Positions 53,705-62,914 are shown, counted from the first letter of the stretch. The stretch is DNA of 64,000 nt from Agromyces sp. Root81 (GCF_001429165.1 NZ_LMIR01000002.1:833883-897882); one strand, 5' to 3'. Notes: generated by a model from the letters alone, not told the origin. Made by a program: numbers and translations.

Positions 53705-55147
53705 TCAACCGACCGGGTGGTTCGAACGGATCACCTTGGTCGGGTCGACGGCCTGCTTGACCGCGCGCAGCCGCTCGAGGTCGTCGCCGAAGAAGCGCTC
53801 CGGAAGGCGGCTGTGTTCGGCGAAGTTCAGGTAGTCGGTGCCGGCACGCCACGGCTCGACGCGCGCGAGCAGGCGGCCGAGCGACTCGGCGAGCGCGTCG
53901 GCATTGCCCGGCATCGCGATGCCGACCCCGAACACGAGGTAGCCGGCGTCGATCCCCGCGGTGACGCCGGGTTCCGGCCTGCCCTGAGCGGATGCCGCGG
54001 CGCGCGCGACGCCCGGCCGCATCATGGCCCCGAGGTGGCGGATCTCGGCGGAGAGCAGCGCCGACGAGGAATCCGGGCCCGCCTCATCGACGAAGGCGCG
54101 GATCGCGGCGGGCGGCAGCTCGGCGAGGAGCATGCCGTCGCCGTACCCCGGGGTCGGCTGCGGTGGGTCCATGTGCAGCTGCAGCAGCTCGTCCGAGTTC
54201 TGCGGGTGCACGGTGTCGACCTCCGGCGCCAGGGCGCGGAGCGGCGCGAGCAGCTCGTCGACGCGGGCCGGGTCCTCCTGCATGGCGACCTCGACGACCA
54301 CGAGCGAGCGCCCGGAGAGGAAGGGCGGCAGTTCGGGCATCGGCGGCAGGCGCAGTGCGCGAACGAGCGAAGTGACGGATGCGGGGAGATCCGCCGTCCA
54401 TGCCGACCACGCCGCCATCACGTCGGCGGTGCGTTCGATCGACCAGAGCAGCATGCCGGCGCTCAGCGCGGGCACGTCGAAGAGGCGGAACTCGAGGGCC
54501 GTGACGACGCCGAAGTCGCCGCCGCCGCCGCGAAGCGCCCAGAACAGCTCGGCGTCGTGCTCGGCGTCGACCCGACGCGCCATGCCGTCGGCGGTGACGA
54601 CGTCGATCGCGACGACATGGTTGGCGGCGACGCCGTGGGAGCGGGCGAGCCAGCTGATGCCGCCGCCGAGCGTGTACCCGACGACGCCGACGTCATGGGA
54701 GGAACCGGCGAGCGCGGTGAGTCCGAGCGGTGCGACGGCGGCGACGACGTCTCCCCACTGGGCGCCCGCCTCCACTCGTGCGATGCGCGACTCGGCGTCG
54801 ACCTCGACGCCGCGGAGCTCGTGGGTGCGCAGCAGGATCGCGTCGGCGAGACCGTCGCGCGCGGCGAGCGGACCGGCGTTGTGGCCGGTGGCCTGCGGGG
54901 CGACGGCGAGGCCGAGCCCCTTCGCGGTGCGCACGGTGCGCGCGACGTCGGCGGCGTCCGCCGCGATGACGACCGCGGCGGGGCGCTGGTCGATGGCGAG
55001 GTTCCAGGCGGAGCGGGCCTCGTCCCAGCCCGGGTCGCCGGGGATCAGCACGCGACCGGCGATGCGGTCGTCGAGGAATGCGAGCGCCTCGCGCAGCGAG
55101 AGCGTGGTGGGGTCGGTCGCGGTGGCCGACGGCACGGGGGTGTTCAC
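53705..55147 (-). CDS. FAD-binding oxidoreductase, BBE-like
   Basis: A 480-residue VAO-type flavoenzyme: VVIAADAADVARTVRTAKGL, PQATGHNAGPLAARDGLADA, GYTLGGGISWLARSHGVAAN, WALRGGGGDFGVVTALEFRL, and a BBE-type C-terminus (AGTDYLNFAEH). The His in TGHNA may bind FAD covalently; the second Cys attachment of berberine-bridge enzymes (GxCxxVG) is absent (GSSHDVG), so at most single covalent attachment is expected. Substrate unknown. GTG with an AAAGGAAG ribosome site. The 284 bases upstream hold only GC-rich sequence with no gene seen. Confidence 0.88.
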   Translation of the reverse strand: MNTPVPSATATDPTTLSLREALAFLDDRIAGRVLIPGDPGWDEARSAWNLAIDQRPAAVVIAADAADVARTVRTAKGLGLAVAPQATGHNAGPLAARDGLADAILLRTHELRGVEVDAESRIARVEAGAQWGDVVAAVAPLGLTALAGSSHDVGVVGYTLGGGISWLARSHGVAANHVVAIDVVTADGMARRVDAEHDAELFWALRGGGGDFGVVTALEFRLFDVPALSAGMLLWSIERTADVMAAWSAWTADLPASVTSLVRALRLPPMPELPPFLSGRSLVVVEVAMQEDPARVDELLAPLRALAPEVDTVHPQNSDELLQLHMDPPQPTPGYGDGMLLAELPPAAIRAFVDEAGPDSSSALLSAEIRHLGAMMRPGVARAAASAQGRPEPGVTAGIDAGYLVFGVGIAMPGNADALAESLGRLLARVEPWRAGTDYLNFAEHSRLPERFFGDDLERLRAVKQAVDPTKVIRSNHPVG

Positions 55148-55431
55148 GGATGCTTCCTTTCGGGATCGTCGCGGGCCCATGCGCGCCCCTCGGGGCGGCG
55201 CTCCGACGGCCGCACTGGTCTCAGGCGGCGCTCGCAACGAGACCCCATCCAACGACGGGGCGGGCTCCGCCACGTCAGGGGCTCCCCTCCGATCGCCTCA
55301 GTGGCAGCCCCACCCCTCCATGGACCCGAGTCGCGTCCGCGGAACGGCTTGCCGACCGCGAGCCGGCAGGCCCGGATCGCACCGCCCGCGACCACGGAAT
55401 ACCCCGCGACGCGCGCCGGTTGCCGTGAGGG

Positions 55432-56502
55432 ATGACTTCTTCACCCCGCCTCTCCGTGCTCGACCTCATCCCGGTGCGCACCGGCCAGACGAGCGCGGGT
55501 GCGCTCGCGGCATCCGTTCGCCTGGCCCGGCTCGCCGACCGGCTCGGATTCACCCGCTACTGGTTCGCCGAGCACCACAACATGCCGTCCGTCGCCTCGA
55601 CGACGCCGCCGGTGCTGATCGCGGCGATCGCGGCGAAGACCGAGCGCATCAGGGTCGGCTCGGGCGGCGTCATGCTGCCGAACCACGCCCCGCTCGTCGT
55701 GGCCGAGCAGTTCGCGGCGCTCGAGGCGTTCGCGCCGGGCCGCATCGACCTCGGCATCGGGCGAGCACCTGGCAGCGATCCCGTCATCACCCAGTTGCTG
55801 CGCATCTCGGGGCCGACGGCCGACGTCGACCGGTTCCCCGATCACATCGCCGACATCCTGTCGCTCCTCTCCCCCGACGGCGCCTCGCTCCGCCTCACGA
55901 GCGGGCGCGAGTACGCGATCACGGCGACGCCGGCAGCGACGGATGTCCCGACGCTCTGGCTCCTCGGATCGAGCGACTACTCGGCCAAGCTCGCCGCATC
56001 GCTCGGCCTGCCGTACGTCTTCGCCAACCACTTCTCGGGCGAGGGCCTCGAGCGGGCGCTCGAGCTCTACCGCACCGAGTACCAGCCGAGCGAGGCGCAC
56101 CCCGTGCCGGAGACCTTCCTCACCGTGAACGCCTCGGTCGCGCCCACGGCCGAGGAGGCGCGCGCCCGTGCGCTGCCGCAGATGCACTCGATGGCGCGCC
56201 TGCGCACCAACCGGCCCATGCGGCCGCTCGAGACGGTCGAGGAGGCCCTCGCCGCCCCCACCGACTCGGTCGGCGACGAGCTGATCGCCGCCATGGAGCA
56301 GCGCTGGGTCATCGCCGACCCCGCGACCGCCGCGGCCGAGCTGCGCACCCTCGCCGCCCGACACGGCATCGACGAGATCATGCTGGCGCCGATCGGCGGC
56401 TCCTACGAGTCCGAGGCGAACGACACGACGCCGGGTCGGGAGCAGACGCTCGAGCTGCTCGCGAACGAGCTGCTCGCCGCCGAGCTGCCCGCGGCCGGCT
56501 GA
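55432..56502 (+). CDS. LLM-class flavin-dependent oxidoreductase (YhbW-like)
   Basis: A 356-residue luciferase-like protein: LSVLDLIPVRTGQTSAGALA, GFTRYWFAEHHNMPSVASTT, RIRVGSGGVMLPNHAPLVVA, GRIDLGIGRAPGSDPVITQL, PTLWLLGSSDYSAKLAASLG. The AEHHNMP motif belongs to the YhbW/MsnO8-type FMN-dependent group, unlike the F420-type gene at 50906. Substrate unknown. Confidence 0.9.
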   Translation: MTSSPRLSVLDLIPVRTGQTSAGALAASVRLARLADRLGFTRYWFAEHHNMPSVASTTPPVLIAAIAAKTERIRVGSGGVMLPNHAPLVVAEQFAALEAFAPGRIDLGIGRAPGSDPVITQLLRISGPTADVDRFPDHIADILSLLSPDGASLRLTSGREYAITATPAATDVPTLWLLGSSDYSAKLAASLGLPYVFANHFSGEGLERALELYRTEYQPSEAHPVPETFLTVNASVAPTAEEARARALPQMHSMARLRTNRPMRPLETVEEALAAPTDSVGDELIAAMEQRWVIADPATAAAELRTLAARHGIDEIMLAPIGGSYESEANDTTPGREQTLELLANELLAAELPAAG

Positions 56503-56563
56503 CCCGCAGCGAGCGGCAGCGGCGCCTCGGCACCGCTGCCGTTCCCCGGTCGCCCGGTTCCCC

Positions 56564-56803
56564 TCAGGCGACCATCCCCTGATCTCCGCCGCGGCGCGCG
56601 GCCATGCCGCCGCCCCGCGTGATCAGGTAGACGATCGAGCCGACGAACGGCAGGGCGATGAGGAAGACGACCCAGAGCGCCTTCGCCCACCCGGTCAACG
56701 TGCCGTCGCGGAAGATGTCGAGGATCAGCACGAAGAAGATGAACAGGCACGTGATTCCGACGTACAACCAGAAGAACCACGTCATGTAGTCCCAGAAGGA
56801 CAT
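56564..56803 (-). CDS. PLDc_N-type small membrane protein
   Basis: A 79-residue protein with two membrane segments ([20 protein letters not shown] and [20 protein letters not shown]) and [10 protein letters not shown] at the end. This is the phospholipase D N-terminal-like (PLDc_N) domain common as a stand-alone small protein in actinobacteria. GGGGAG lies 6 bases before the ATG. Confidence 0.82.
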   Translation of the reverse strand: MSFWDYMTWFFWLYVGITCLFIFFVLILDIFRDGTLTGWAKALWVVFLIALPFVGSIVYLITRGGGMAARRGGDQGMVA

Positions 56804-57021
56804 GGCCGCTCCCCTTCCCGAGATCGGCGGCGGAGGTCGCTCGAACGACTCCGTCGCGTCTGCCGTCAGCCTCAGGGTCGTCGAGCTGGGCGACGCTCGC
56901 ATCACGCGATCTGGATGATTCGGCGCCGCACGGCCTTCGGTACGGTGACCCGGTCGTCACTCTCGCCCGCCCGCGGCCGCGATGTCGATGGAAGCCGTAT
57001 CCGCACGACATGGGGGAAGTC

Positions 57022-59388
57022 ATGAAGCCAGATCGCCACGCCCGCACGATGCTGCCGATCCCCGATCGGCCGGCGCCCGGGCTCACGACCTACGACGCGA
57101 AGGATCCGAACACCGCGTACCCGCCGATCGAACCGCTGATGCCGCCCGACGGCGCACCCAACGTGCTCGTCATCCTCCTCGACGATGTCGGCTTCGGGGC
57201 GTCGAGCGCCTTCGGCGGACCGTGCGCGACGCCGAACGCCGAGCGGCTCGCCGCGAGCGGACTGAAGTACAACCGCTTCCACACGACCGCCCTGTGCGCC
57301 CCCACCCGGCAGGCGATGCTCACCGGCCGCAACCACCACTCGGTCGGCATGGGCAGCATCACCGAGACCGCCACCTCGGCCCCGGGCAACAGCTCGCTGC
57401 GGCCGAACACGAAGGCGCCGCTCGCGATGACGCTGAAGCTCAACGGCTACTCCACCGCGCAGTTCGGCAAGTGCCACGAGGTGCCCGTCTGGCAGTCCTC
57501 GCCGATGGGCCCGTTCGACGCATGGCCCTCGGCGGGCGGCGGCTTCGAGACCTTCTACGGCTTCATCGGGGGCGAGAACAACCAGTGGGAGCCGGCGCTC
57601 TACGAGGGCACCACCCCGGTCGAGCCGCCGGCGACGGCTGAGGAGGGCTACCACCTCACCGAGGACCTCGCCGATCACGCGGTGAGCTGGATCCGCTCGC
57701 AGAAGTCGCTCATGCCCGACAAGCCGTTCTTCGTGTACTTCGCGCCGGGCGCCACGCACGCACCGCATCACGTGCCCAAGGAATGGGCCGACAAGTACGC
57801 GGGCCGGTTCGCCGAGGGGTGGGACGTGCAGCGCGAGAAGACGTTCGCGCGCCAGAAGGAGCTCGGTGTGATTCCCGCCGATGCCGAGCTGACGCCGCGG
57901 CACGCCGAAATCCCGGCGTGGGACGACATGCCTGAACAGCTGAAGCCCGTGCTCGAACGCGAGATGGAGGTCTACGCGGGGTTCCTCGAGCACACCGATC
58001 ATCACGTCGGCCGGGTGATCGACGCGATCGACGACCTCGGCGTGCTCGAGAATACGCTGATCTACTACATCATCGGCGACAACGGGGCATCCGCTGAAGG
58101 CACCCTCAACGGCGCGTTCAACGAGATGGCGAACTTCAACGGCATGGCCGCCCTCGAGACGCCGGAGTTCATGCGCTCGAAGGTCGACGAGTTCGGCTCG
58201 CCGAGCTCGTACAACCACTACGCGGTCGGCTGGGCGTGGTCGATGAACGCCCCGTTCCAGTGGACCAAGCAGGTCGCCTCGCACTGGGGCGGCACCCGCA
58301 ACGGCACGATCGTGCACTGGCCGAACGGCATCGACGAGCAGGGCGGCCTGCGCAGCCAGTTCACGCACTGCATCGACGTCGCGCCGACCGTGCTCGAGGC
58401 CGCCGGCCTGCCGGAGCCGACCATGGTCAACGGCGTGCAGCAGTCGCCGATGGAGGGCACGTCGATGCTCTACAGCTTCCGCGAGCCGGATGCCCCGGAG
58501 CGCCACGAGCTGCAGTACTTCGAGATGTTCGGCAACCGCGGCATCTACTTCAAGGGCTGGAGCGCCGTGACGAAGCACCGCACGCCGTGGGAGCTCGTCG
58601 GCGGCACCGTGCCGGCGTTCGACGACGACGTCTGGGAGCTCTACGACGGCTCGGTCGACTTCAGTCAGGCCCGCGACCTCTCGGCCGAGCAGCCCGACCG
58701 GCTGCACGAGCTGCAGCGCCTCTGGCTGATCGAGGCCGTGAAGTACAACGTGCTGCCGATCGACGACCGCACGGGCGACCGCCTCAACGCCGAGCTCGCG
58801 GGCCGGCCGACCCTCGTGCACGGCAACAGCCAGCTGCTCTATCCGGGCATGGGCCGGCTGTCGGAGAACAGCGTGATCAGCATCAAGAACAAGTCGTTCT
58901 CGGTGACGGCCGAGGTCGAGGTGCCCGACGGCGGGGCGAACGGCGTGATCATCGCGCAGGGCGGTCGCTTCGGAGGCTGGAGCCTCTACGCATCGGGCGG
59001 CGCGGCGAAGTTCGTCTACAACGTGCTCGGCATCCAGGAGTTCGCCACGACCGCCGAGCGGCCGATTCCGTCCGGGAAGCACCAGGTTCGCGTGGAGTTC
59101 GCCTACGACGGCGGCGGGCTCGCCAGGGGCGGCGACGTCACGCTCTACTACGACGGCGAGGCCGTGGGCTCGGGCCGGGTCGGTGCGACGCAGCCGATGA
59201 TCTTCTCGGCCGACGAGACGACGGACGTCGGGTACGAATCGGGCACGGCCGTGAGCCCCGACTACACGCCGCAGTCGAGCCGGTTCACGGGCCGGATCGG
59301 CTGGGTGCAGATCGACGCCGGCGTCGACGACCACGACCACTTCATCGATCCCGAGGAGCGGCTGCGGGTCGCGATGGCGCGCCAGTAG
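57022..59388 (+). CDS. arylsulfatase, Cys-type sulfatase
   Basis: A 788-residue sulfatase. Metal-binding Asp pair in LVILLDDVGFGASSAFGG; the formylglycine site is Cys92 in LCAPTRQAMLTGR (C-x-P-x-R); HHVPKEW, TDHHVGRVID and GDNGASAEGTLNG follow. The last ~170 residues look like a beta-sandwich (SVISIKNKSFSVTAEVEVPD, ADETTDVGYESGTAVSPDYT). No signal peptide, so it is probably cytosolic. The formylglycine-generating enzyme is not in this window. GGGGGAAG supports ATG 57022 over 57010. Substrate unknown. Confidence 0.94.
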   Translation: MKPDRHARTMLPIPDRPAPGLTTYDAKDPNTAYPPIEPLMPPDGAPNVLVILLDDVGFGASSAFGGPCATPNAERLAASGLKYNRFHTTALCAPTRQAMLTGRNHHSVGMGSITETATSAPGNSSLRPNTKAPLAMTLKLNGYSTAQFGKCHEVPVWQSSPMGPFDAWPSAGGGFETFYGFIGGENNQWEPALYEGTTPVEPPATAEEGYHLTEDLADHAVSWIRSQKSLMPDKPFFVYFAPGATHAPHHVPKEWADKYAGRFAEGWDVQREKTFARQKELGVIPADAELTPRHAEIPAWDDMPEQLKPVLEREMEVYAGFLEHTDHHVGRVIDAIDDLGVLENTLIYYIIGDNGASAEGTLNGAFNEMANFNGMAALETPEFMRSKVDEFGSPSSYNHYAVGWAWSMNAPFQWTKQVASHWGGTRNGTIVHWPNGIDEQGGLRSQFTHCIDVAPTVLEAAGLPEPTMVNGVQQSPMEGTSMLYSFREPDAPERHELQYFEMFGNRGIYFKGWSAVTKHRTPWELVGGTVPAFDDDVWELYDGSVDFSQARDLSAEQPDRLHELQRLWLIEAVKYNVLPIDDRTGDRLNAELAGRPTLVHGNSQLLYPGMGRLSENSVISIKNKSFSVTAEVEVPDGGANGVIIAQGGRFGGWSLYASGGAAKFVYNVLGIQEFATTAERPIPSGKHQVRVEFAYDGGGLARGGDVTLYYDGEAVGSGRVGATQPMIFSADETTDVGYESGTAVSPDYTPQSSRFTGRIGWVQIDAGVDDHDHFIDPEERLRVAMARQ

Positions 59389-59397
59389 GCATACGGA

Positions 59398-59424
59398 CGC
59401 CCGGCCGGTGCTGCCGGCCGGGCG
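59398..59424. terminator. hairpin after the arylsulfatase gene
   Basis: CGCCCGGCCGG and CCGGCCGGGCG form an 11-bp stem around TGCTG, starting 10 bases after the stop codon. Weak T content follows (TTCGGG). Confidence 0.7.
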
Positions 59425-59432
59425 TTCGGGCT

Positions 59433-59505
59433 GCGGCGCTCAGGCCGCAGCGCTCGAACCGCGGCGCTCAGGCCGCAGCGCTCGAACCGCGGCGCTCAGG
59501 CCGCG
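59433..59505. repeat. 28-bp tandem repeat spanning a stop codon
   Basis: GCGGCGCTCAGGCCGCAGCG plus CTCGAACC occurs at 59433-59460 and 59461-59488; a third, partial copy at 59489-59504 carries the stop codon (TCA on this strand) of the beta-helix gene. 28 is not a multiple of 3. Confidence 0.88.
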
Positions 59506-59912
59506 AGGCCCAGCCGGCGCAGGTCGTCGCCCGAGGCGCGGTACTCGTCGCCGTCGGCGATCGTGAGTTCGCGCGGCACGCGAGCGCCGTTCTGCACCTT
59601 CGCGTCGCGACCGATGGTCGCGTAGGGGCCGATGACGGCGTTGCGTCCGACGACGGCACGGCGGCCGACGTGCGCGTTGACGCCGACGACGGCGCGCTCA
59701 GCGACGATCGCCTCGCCCTCGACCCAGCCGCCCGGGCCGATCTGGGCGCCGCGCTGCACTTCGGCACCCGAGTCGACGTAGGCCGTCGGGTCGACGAACG
59801 CGGTCGGGTCGACCTTGGCGGTCGTGGCCACGAGGCCCCGGCCGTTCACGTGCTTGCGGTAGCGACGCAGGATCCCGGCTTCGTCCTCGAACTCGACGTA
59901 ACTGATGCCCAC
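59496..59912 (-). CDS. left-handed beta-helix (hexapeptide repeat) protein
   Basis: A 138-residue protein. After a short N-terminal beta part (ISYVEFEDEAGILRRYRKHV) it has about twelve hexapeptide repeats (AKVDPTAFVDPTAYVDSGAE, AVVGVNAHVGRRAVVGRNAV, IGPYATIGRDAKVQNGARVP). Such folds occur in acyltransferases and gamma-carbonic anhydrases; here the catalytic His pattern is not evident, so a structural or acyltransferase-like role is open. GTG with a strong GGAGGAG ribosome site. Confidence 0.8.
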   Translation of the reverse strand: MGISYVEFEDEAGILRRYRKHVNGRGLVATTAKVDPTAFVDPTAYVDSGAEVQRGAQIGPGGWVEGEAIVAERAVVGVNAHVGRRAVVGRNAVIGPYATIGRDAKVQNGARVPRELTIADGDEYRASGDDLRRLGLAA

Positions 59913-60049
59913 GTTCTCCTCCTTCCGGTGCGGTGACTTCCACACCCGAACACTGATACAACATCGGAGCTGACCGGGGAATTCCCGCCTGCACGGCATT
60001 GCTCCGCCGCGGCAGCGAACCAGGACCGAATGGGAACGTGCAGCATGCT

Positions 60050-60069
60050 TGGTTAGGCTGTCCTAAGCA
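60050..60069 (+). promoter_or_regulatory. IdeR/DtxR-type iron box overlapping a -10-like box
   Basis: TTAGGCTGTCCTAA (60053-60066) keeps the TTAGG-N4-CCTAA core of the DtxR/IdeR consensus. TAGGCT (60054-60059) within it is a -10-like hexamer, so bound repressor would block the promoter. It lies about 60 bases before the ECF ATPase gene. Confidence 0.72.
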
Positions 60070-60125
60070 CTACGGATGCCGCGTCGCGGGCCGTCCGACC
60101 ACGATCATCCCGGCCAGGCCCAGCC

Positions 60126-62018
60126 ATGCCCTCAGCACCACTCCTCGATCTCGACCGCGTGAGCATCCGCCACGAGGGCGCCGAGCTCGCGACCCCCGTC
60201 GACGTGTCGTTCGAGGTCGCCCGCGGCGAGGTCGTGCTGATCCTCGGCCCGAGCGGGTGCGGCAAGTCGACGCTCACGCTCGCGCTCGACGGGCTCGTGC
60301 CGCACGCCGTGCCGGCGGCCCTCGAGGGCACGGTGCGCGTGGCCGGACTCGACACGAGCGAGCACCCCGTCGGCGTGCTGAGCGAGCACGTCGCGATGGT
60401 CTTCCAGGATCCCGATGCGCAGATCGTCACCGGCACGGTGCTCGACGAGGTGTGCTTCGCACCCGAGAACCAGCTCGTCGAGGCATCCGAGGTGCTCGAA
60501 CGTGCCGAACGTGCGCTGAAGCTCGTCGGCCTCTGGGACCGCCGTGCGGAGAACCCCGACACGCTCTCGGGCGGGGGGCGCCAGCGCCTCGCCGTCGCGT
60601 GCGCGCTCGCGATGGCCGCCCCGGTGCTCGTGCTCGACGAGCCGACGGCGAACCTCGACCCCGCCGGAATCGACGAGGTCTACGCCGTGCTGCGCGAGCT
60701 CGCGAGTGAACGCGACCACGCGGTCGTGCTCGTCGAGCACAACCTCGACGCGGCCGTCGACCTCGTCGACCGGGTGATCGTGCTCGACGCCGGCGGGCGC
60801 CTCGTGATCGACGGCCCGGCGCGCGAGGTCCTGCGCGAGCGCGCCGACGAGCTCGTCGCCCTCGGGGTCTGGCTGCCCGTCTCGACGCTCGCGGCGATGC
60901 GACTGCGCGACGCCGGCGTCGTGCTCGACCCGCTCCCCCTCACCCCGTCGGAGCTCGCCGCGGCCCTCGACGCATTGCCGTCGCTCCCCGCCCCGCTCAG
61001 CGATTCGTCGCCCGTGCGCTCGACCGCCCTGTCTCCTCGGCCGACCCTCGCGACCGGCCTCGCGACCGGGGCGACCGGCGCGATCGCCGTCATCGGCGAG
61101 ACCGCGATCGCGATCAGTCCCGCGACCGGCGCGATCGCCGTCATCGGCGAGACCGCGATCGCGATCAGTCCCGCGACCGGCGCGATCGCCGTCATCGGCG
61201 AGACCGCCATCCGGGCCCGCGACCTCTCCGTGCGCCGCGGCGGGCGGCGGGGGCCGATCGTCGTCGAGGGCGTCGACCTCGACGTCACGGCGGGCGACTT
61301 CCTCGCGATCGTCGGCACGAATGGCGCAGGCAAGACCTCACTGCTGCAGGCCCTCGCCGGCGTGATCCCCGCGCCCCGCGGCACGGTCGACGTGCTCGGG
61401 GTCGACCCGGCGCGCTGCCCCTCCCGCGAGCGCGCCCAGCGCATCGGCTTCGTCTTCCAGAACCCCGAGCACCAGTTCATCGCCCCGACGGTGGCGGAGG
61501 AGCTCGCCCAGGGCCTGCGACTGCAGGGCGTCTCGGAGGCCGATGCCGCGCCGCGGGTCGAGGCCATGCTGCACCGCTTCGGCCTCGAGGCGCTGCGCGA
61601 CCAGCACCCGTTCCTGCTCTCGGGCGGGCAGAAGCGCCGCCTCTCCGTCGGCACCGCGCTCATCGCCGGTGCACCCGTGCTCGCCCTCGACGAGCCGACG
61701 TTCGGGCAGGACCGCGCCCGCGCCTCCGAGCTGCTCGACATGCTGCGCGGTCTCAACGACGACGGCACCACCGTGCTCGTCGTCACGCACGACCTGCAGC
61801 TCGTCGCCGACTACGCGAGCCACATCGCCGTCATGGACAGCGGGCGGCTCCTCGGCATCGGCCCGACCGCCGAGGTGCTCGCCGGCCCCCTCGTCGAGCA
61901 GGCCGGGCTGCGCCATCCGCCGCTCGCCCGCGCGACCCGCGGTCTCGAGCGGCACCCCGCCTGGCATTCGATCACGCGGATGTCGCAGCTGCCCGTCTCC
62001 TCGAAGGGCGCATCGTGA
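60126..62018 (+). CDS. ECF transporter double ATPase (fused EcfA-EcfA')
   Basis: A 630-residue protein with two ABC ATPase domains. Domain 1 (1-240): ILGPSGCGKSTLTLALDGLV, LSGGGRQRLAVACALAMA, VLVLDEPTANLDP, VLVEHNLD. Domain 2 (about 360-600): VGTNGAGKTSLLQALAGVIP, LLSGGQKRRLSVGTALIAG, LALDEPTFGQD, VVTHDLQ. The linker holds a 17-residue repeat (ATGAIAVIGETAIAISP) 2.7 times. It powers an ECF-type vitamin or metal importer with the T component encoded next (GTGA overlap). No S component gene is in the window. The iron box upstream suggests an iron- or haem-linked substrate. No clear ribosome site. Confidence 0.92.
   Translation: MPSAPLLDLDRVSIRHEGAELATPVDVSFEVARGEVVLILGPSGCGKSTLTLALDGLVPHAVPAALEGTVRVAGLDTSEHPVGVLSEHVAMVFQDPDAQIVTGTVLDEVCFAPENQLVEASEVLERAERALKLVGLWDRRAENPDTLSGGGRQRLAVACALAMAAPVLVLDEPTANLDPAGIDEVYAVLRELASERDHAVVLVEHNLDAAVDLVDRVIVLDAGGRLVIDGPAREVLRERADELVALGVWLPVSTLAAMRLRDAGVVLDPLPLTPSELAAALDALPSLPAPLSDSSPVRSTALSPRPTLATGLATGATGAIAVIGETAIAISPATGAIAVIGETAIAISPATGAIAVIGETAIRARDLSVRRGGRRGPIVVEGVDLDVTAGDFLAIVGTNGAGKTSLLQALAGVIPAPRGTVDVLGVDPARCPSRERAQRIGFVFQNPEHQFIAPTVAEELAQGLRLQGVSEADAAPRVEAMLHRFGLEALRDQHPFLLSGGQKRRLSVGTALIAGAPVLALDEPTFGQDRARASELLDMLRGLNDDGTTVLVVTHDLQLVADYASHIAVMDSGRLLGIGPTAEVLAGPLVEQAGLRHPPLARATRGLERHPAWHSITRMSQLPVSSKGAS
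61071..61209 (+). repeat. 51-bp in-frame tandem repeat in the ECF ATPase linker
   Basis: Two identical 51-base units (61071-61121, 61122-61172) and a third partial copy to about 61209, beginning GCGACCGGCGCGATCGCCGT. The units are essentially identical at DNA level, which indicates recent expansion, and keep the frame (17 codons each). Confidence 0.92.
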
Positions 62019-62911
62019 TCGCGGCAGGCGAGAGCGGCGCGGTCACGCCCGAGCTGCCGGCGACGCCGACCGACGGGGGCGGGCCGCACGCGGCATCCGC
62101 CGCCCTCGATCCGTTCGCCGAGCACCGCGCCCGGCGGCCCTCGCGCTTCCTGTACGCGCTGAACCCGCTGGCCAAGCTCGCCGCGCCGCTGCCGGTCATG
62201 GTCATCGTCATGTTCAGCCGGGGCATCGCGCTGCCGCTCGCGTTCGTCGTCTTCGCGGCGGCCGTGCTGCTCATCGGCGCGCGGCTGTCGGGGCGCGCCG
62301 TCGCCGCACTGCTCATCGGCACGCCGGTCGCCGCGCTCGTGCTCGGCGTCACGTTCGGCGTGTGGATCGACCCGTCGAGCGTGGCCGGCCACCCTGCGGC
62401 ATCCGTCACGCTCGTCTCGATCGGCGGCTGGGACTTCACGCTCGCCGCCTACCTCGTCGGATTCGCGACCGGCCTCCGCATCCTCGCGATCCTGCTGCTC
62501 TCGCTCATCGCGGGCGTCACCTCGACCGGCCCCGAGTTCGTGCGCTCGATGGTGCAGAACCTGCGCGTGCCGTACCGCCTCGGCTACACCGCGCTCGCGG
62601 CGCTGCGCTTCGTGCCCCGCTTCGGCCACGAGCTCGAGATCATCAGGGCCGCGCATCGGGTGCGCGGCACGGATATCGGGCGCGGGCCGGTCGCGGCCGT
62701 GCAACGTGCGCTCGGCTACATCGTGCCGCTGCTCGCCTCGGCGATCCGGCACGCCGAGCGCGTCGCCCTCGCGATGGACGCCCGCGCCTTCGGCGCGCAC
62801 CGCACCCGTACCGAGCGGCACTTCTCGCCGTGGCGGCTGCGCGACACGGTGTTCGTGGCGTGCTTCCTCGCGGCGAGCATCGTCATCGCCTGGCTGACCT
62901 GGGGCCGCTGA
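62015..62911 (+). CDS. ECF transporter T component (EcfT)
   Basis: A 298-residue membrane protein with five to six hydrophobic segments (AAPLPVMVIVMFSRGIALPL, AFVVFAAAVLLIGARL, AALLIGTPVAALVLGVTFGV, LAAYLVGFATGLRILAILLL, TVFVACFLAASIVIAWLTW) and the two coupling motifs: RAAHRVRGTDIG and AMDARAFGAHR (Ala-Arg-Gly/Phe-Gly type). EcfT links the ATPases to a substrate-binding S component. GTG overlaps the ATPase stop. Confidence 0.92.
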   Translation: MIAAGESGAVTPELPATPTDGGGPHAASAALDPFAEHRARRPSRFLYALNPLAKLAAPLPVMVIVMFSRGIALPLAFVVFAAAVLLIGARLSGRAVAALLIGTPVAALVLGVTFGVWIDPSSVAGHPAASVTLVSIGGWDFTLAAYLVGFATGLRILAILLLSLIAGVTSTGPEFVRSMVQNLRVPYRLGYTALAALRFVPRFGHELEIIRAAHRVRGTDIGRGPVAAVQRALGYIVPLLASAIRHAERVALAMDARAFGAHRTRTERHFSPWRLRDTVFVACFLAASIVIAWLTWGR

Positions 62912-62914
62912 ACG

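Noticed and set aside
56902..59340. An 812-residue minus-strand frame opposite the arylsulfatase
   Set aside because: Full overlap with a clear sulfatase on the other strand, and a low-complexity Val/Asp/His/Arg composition.
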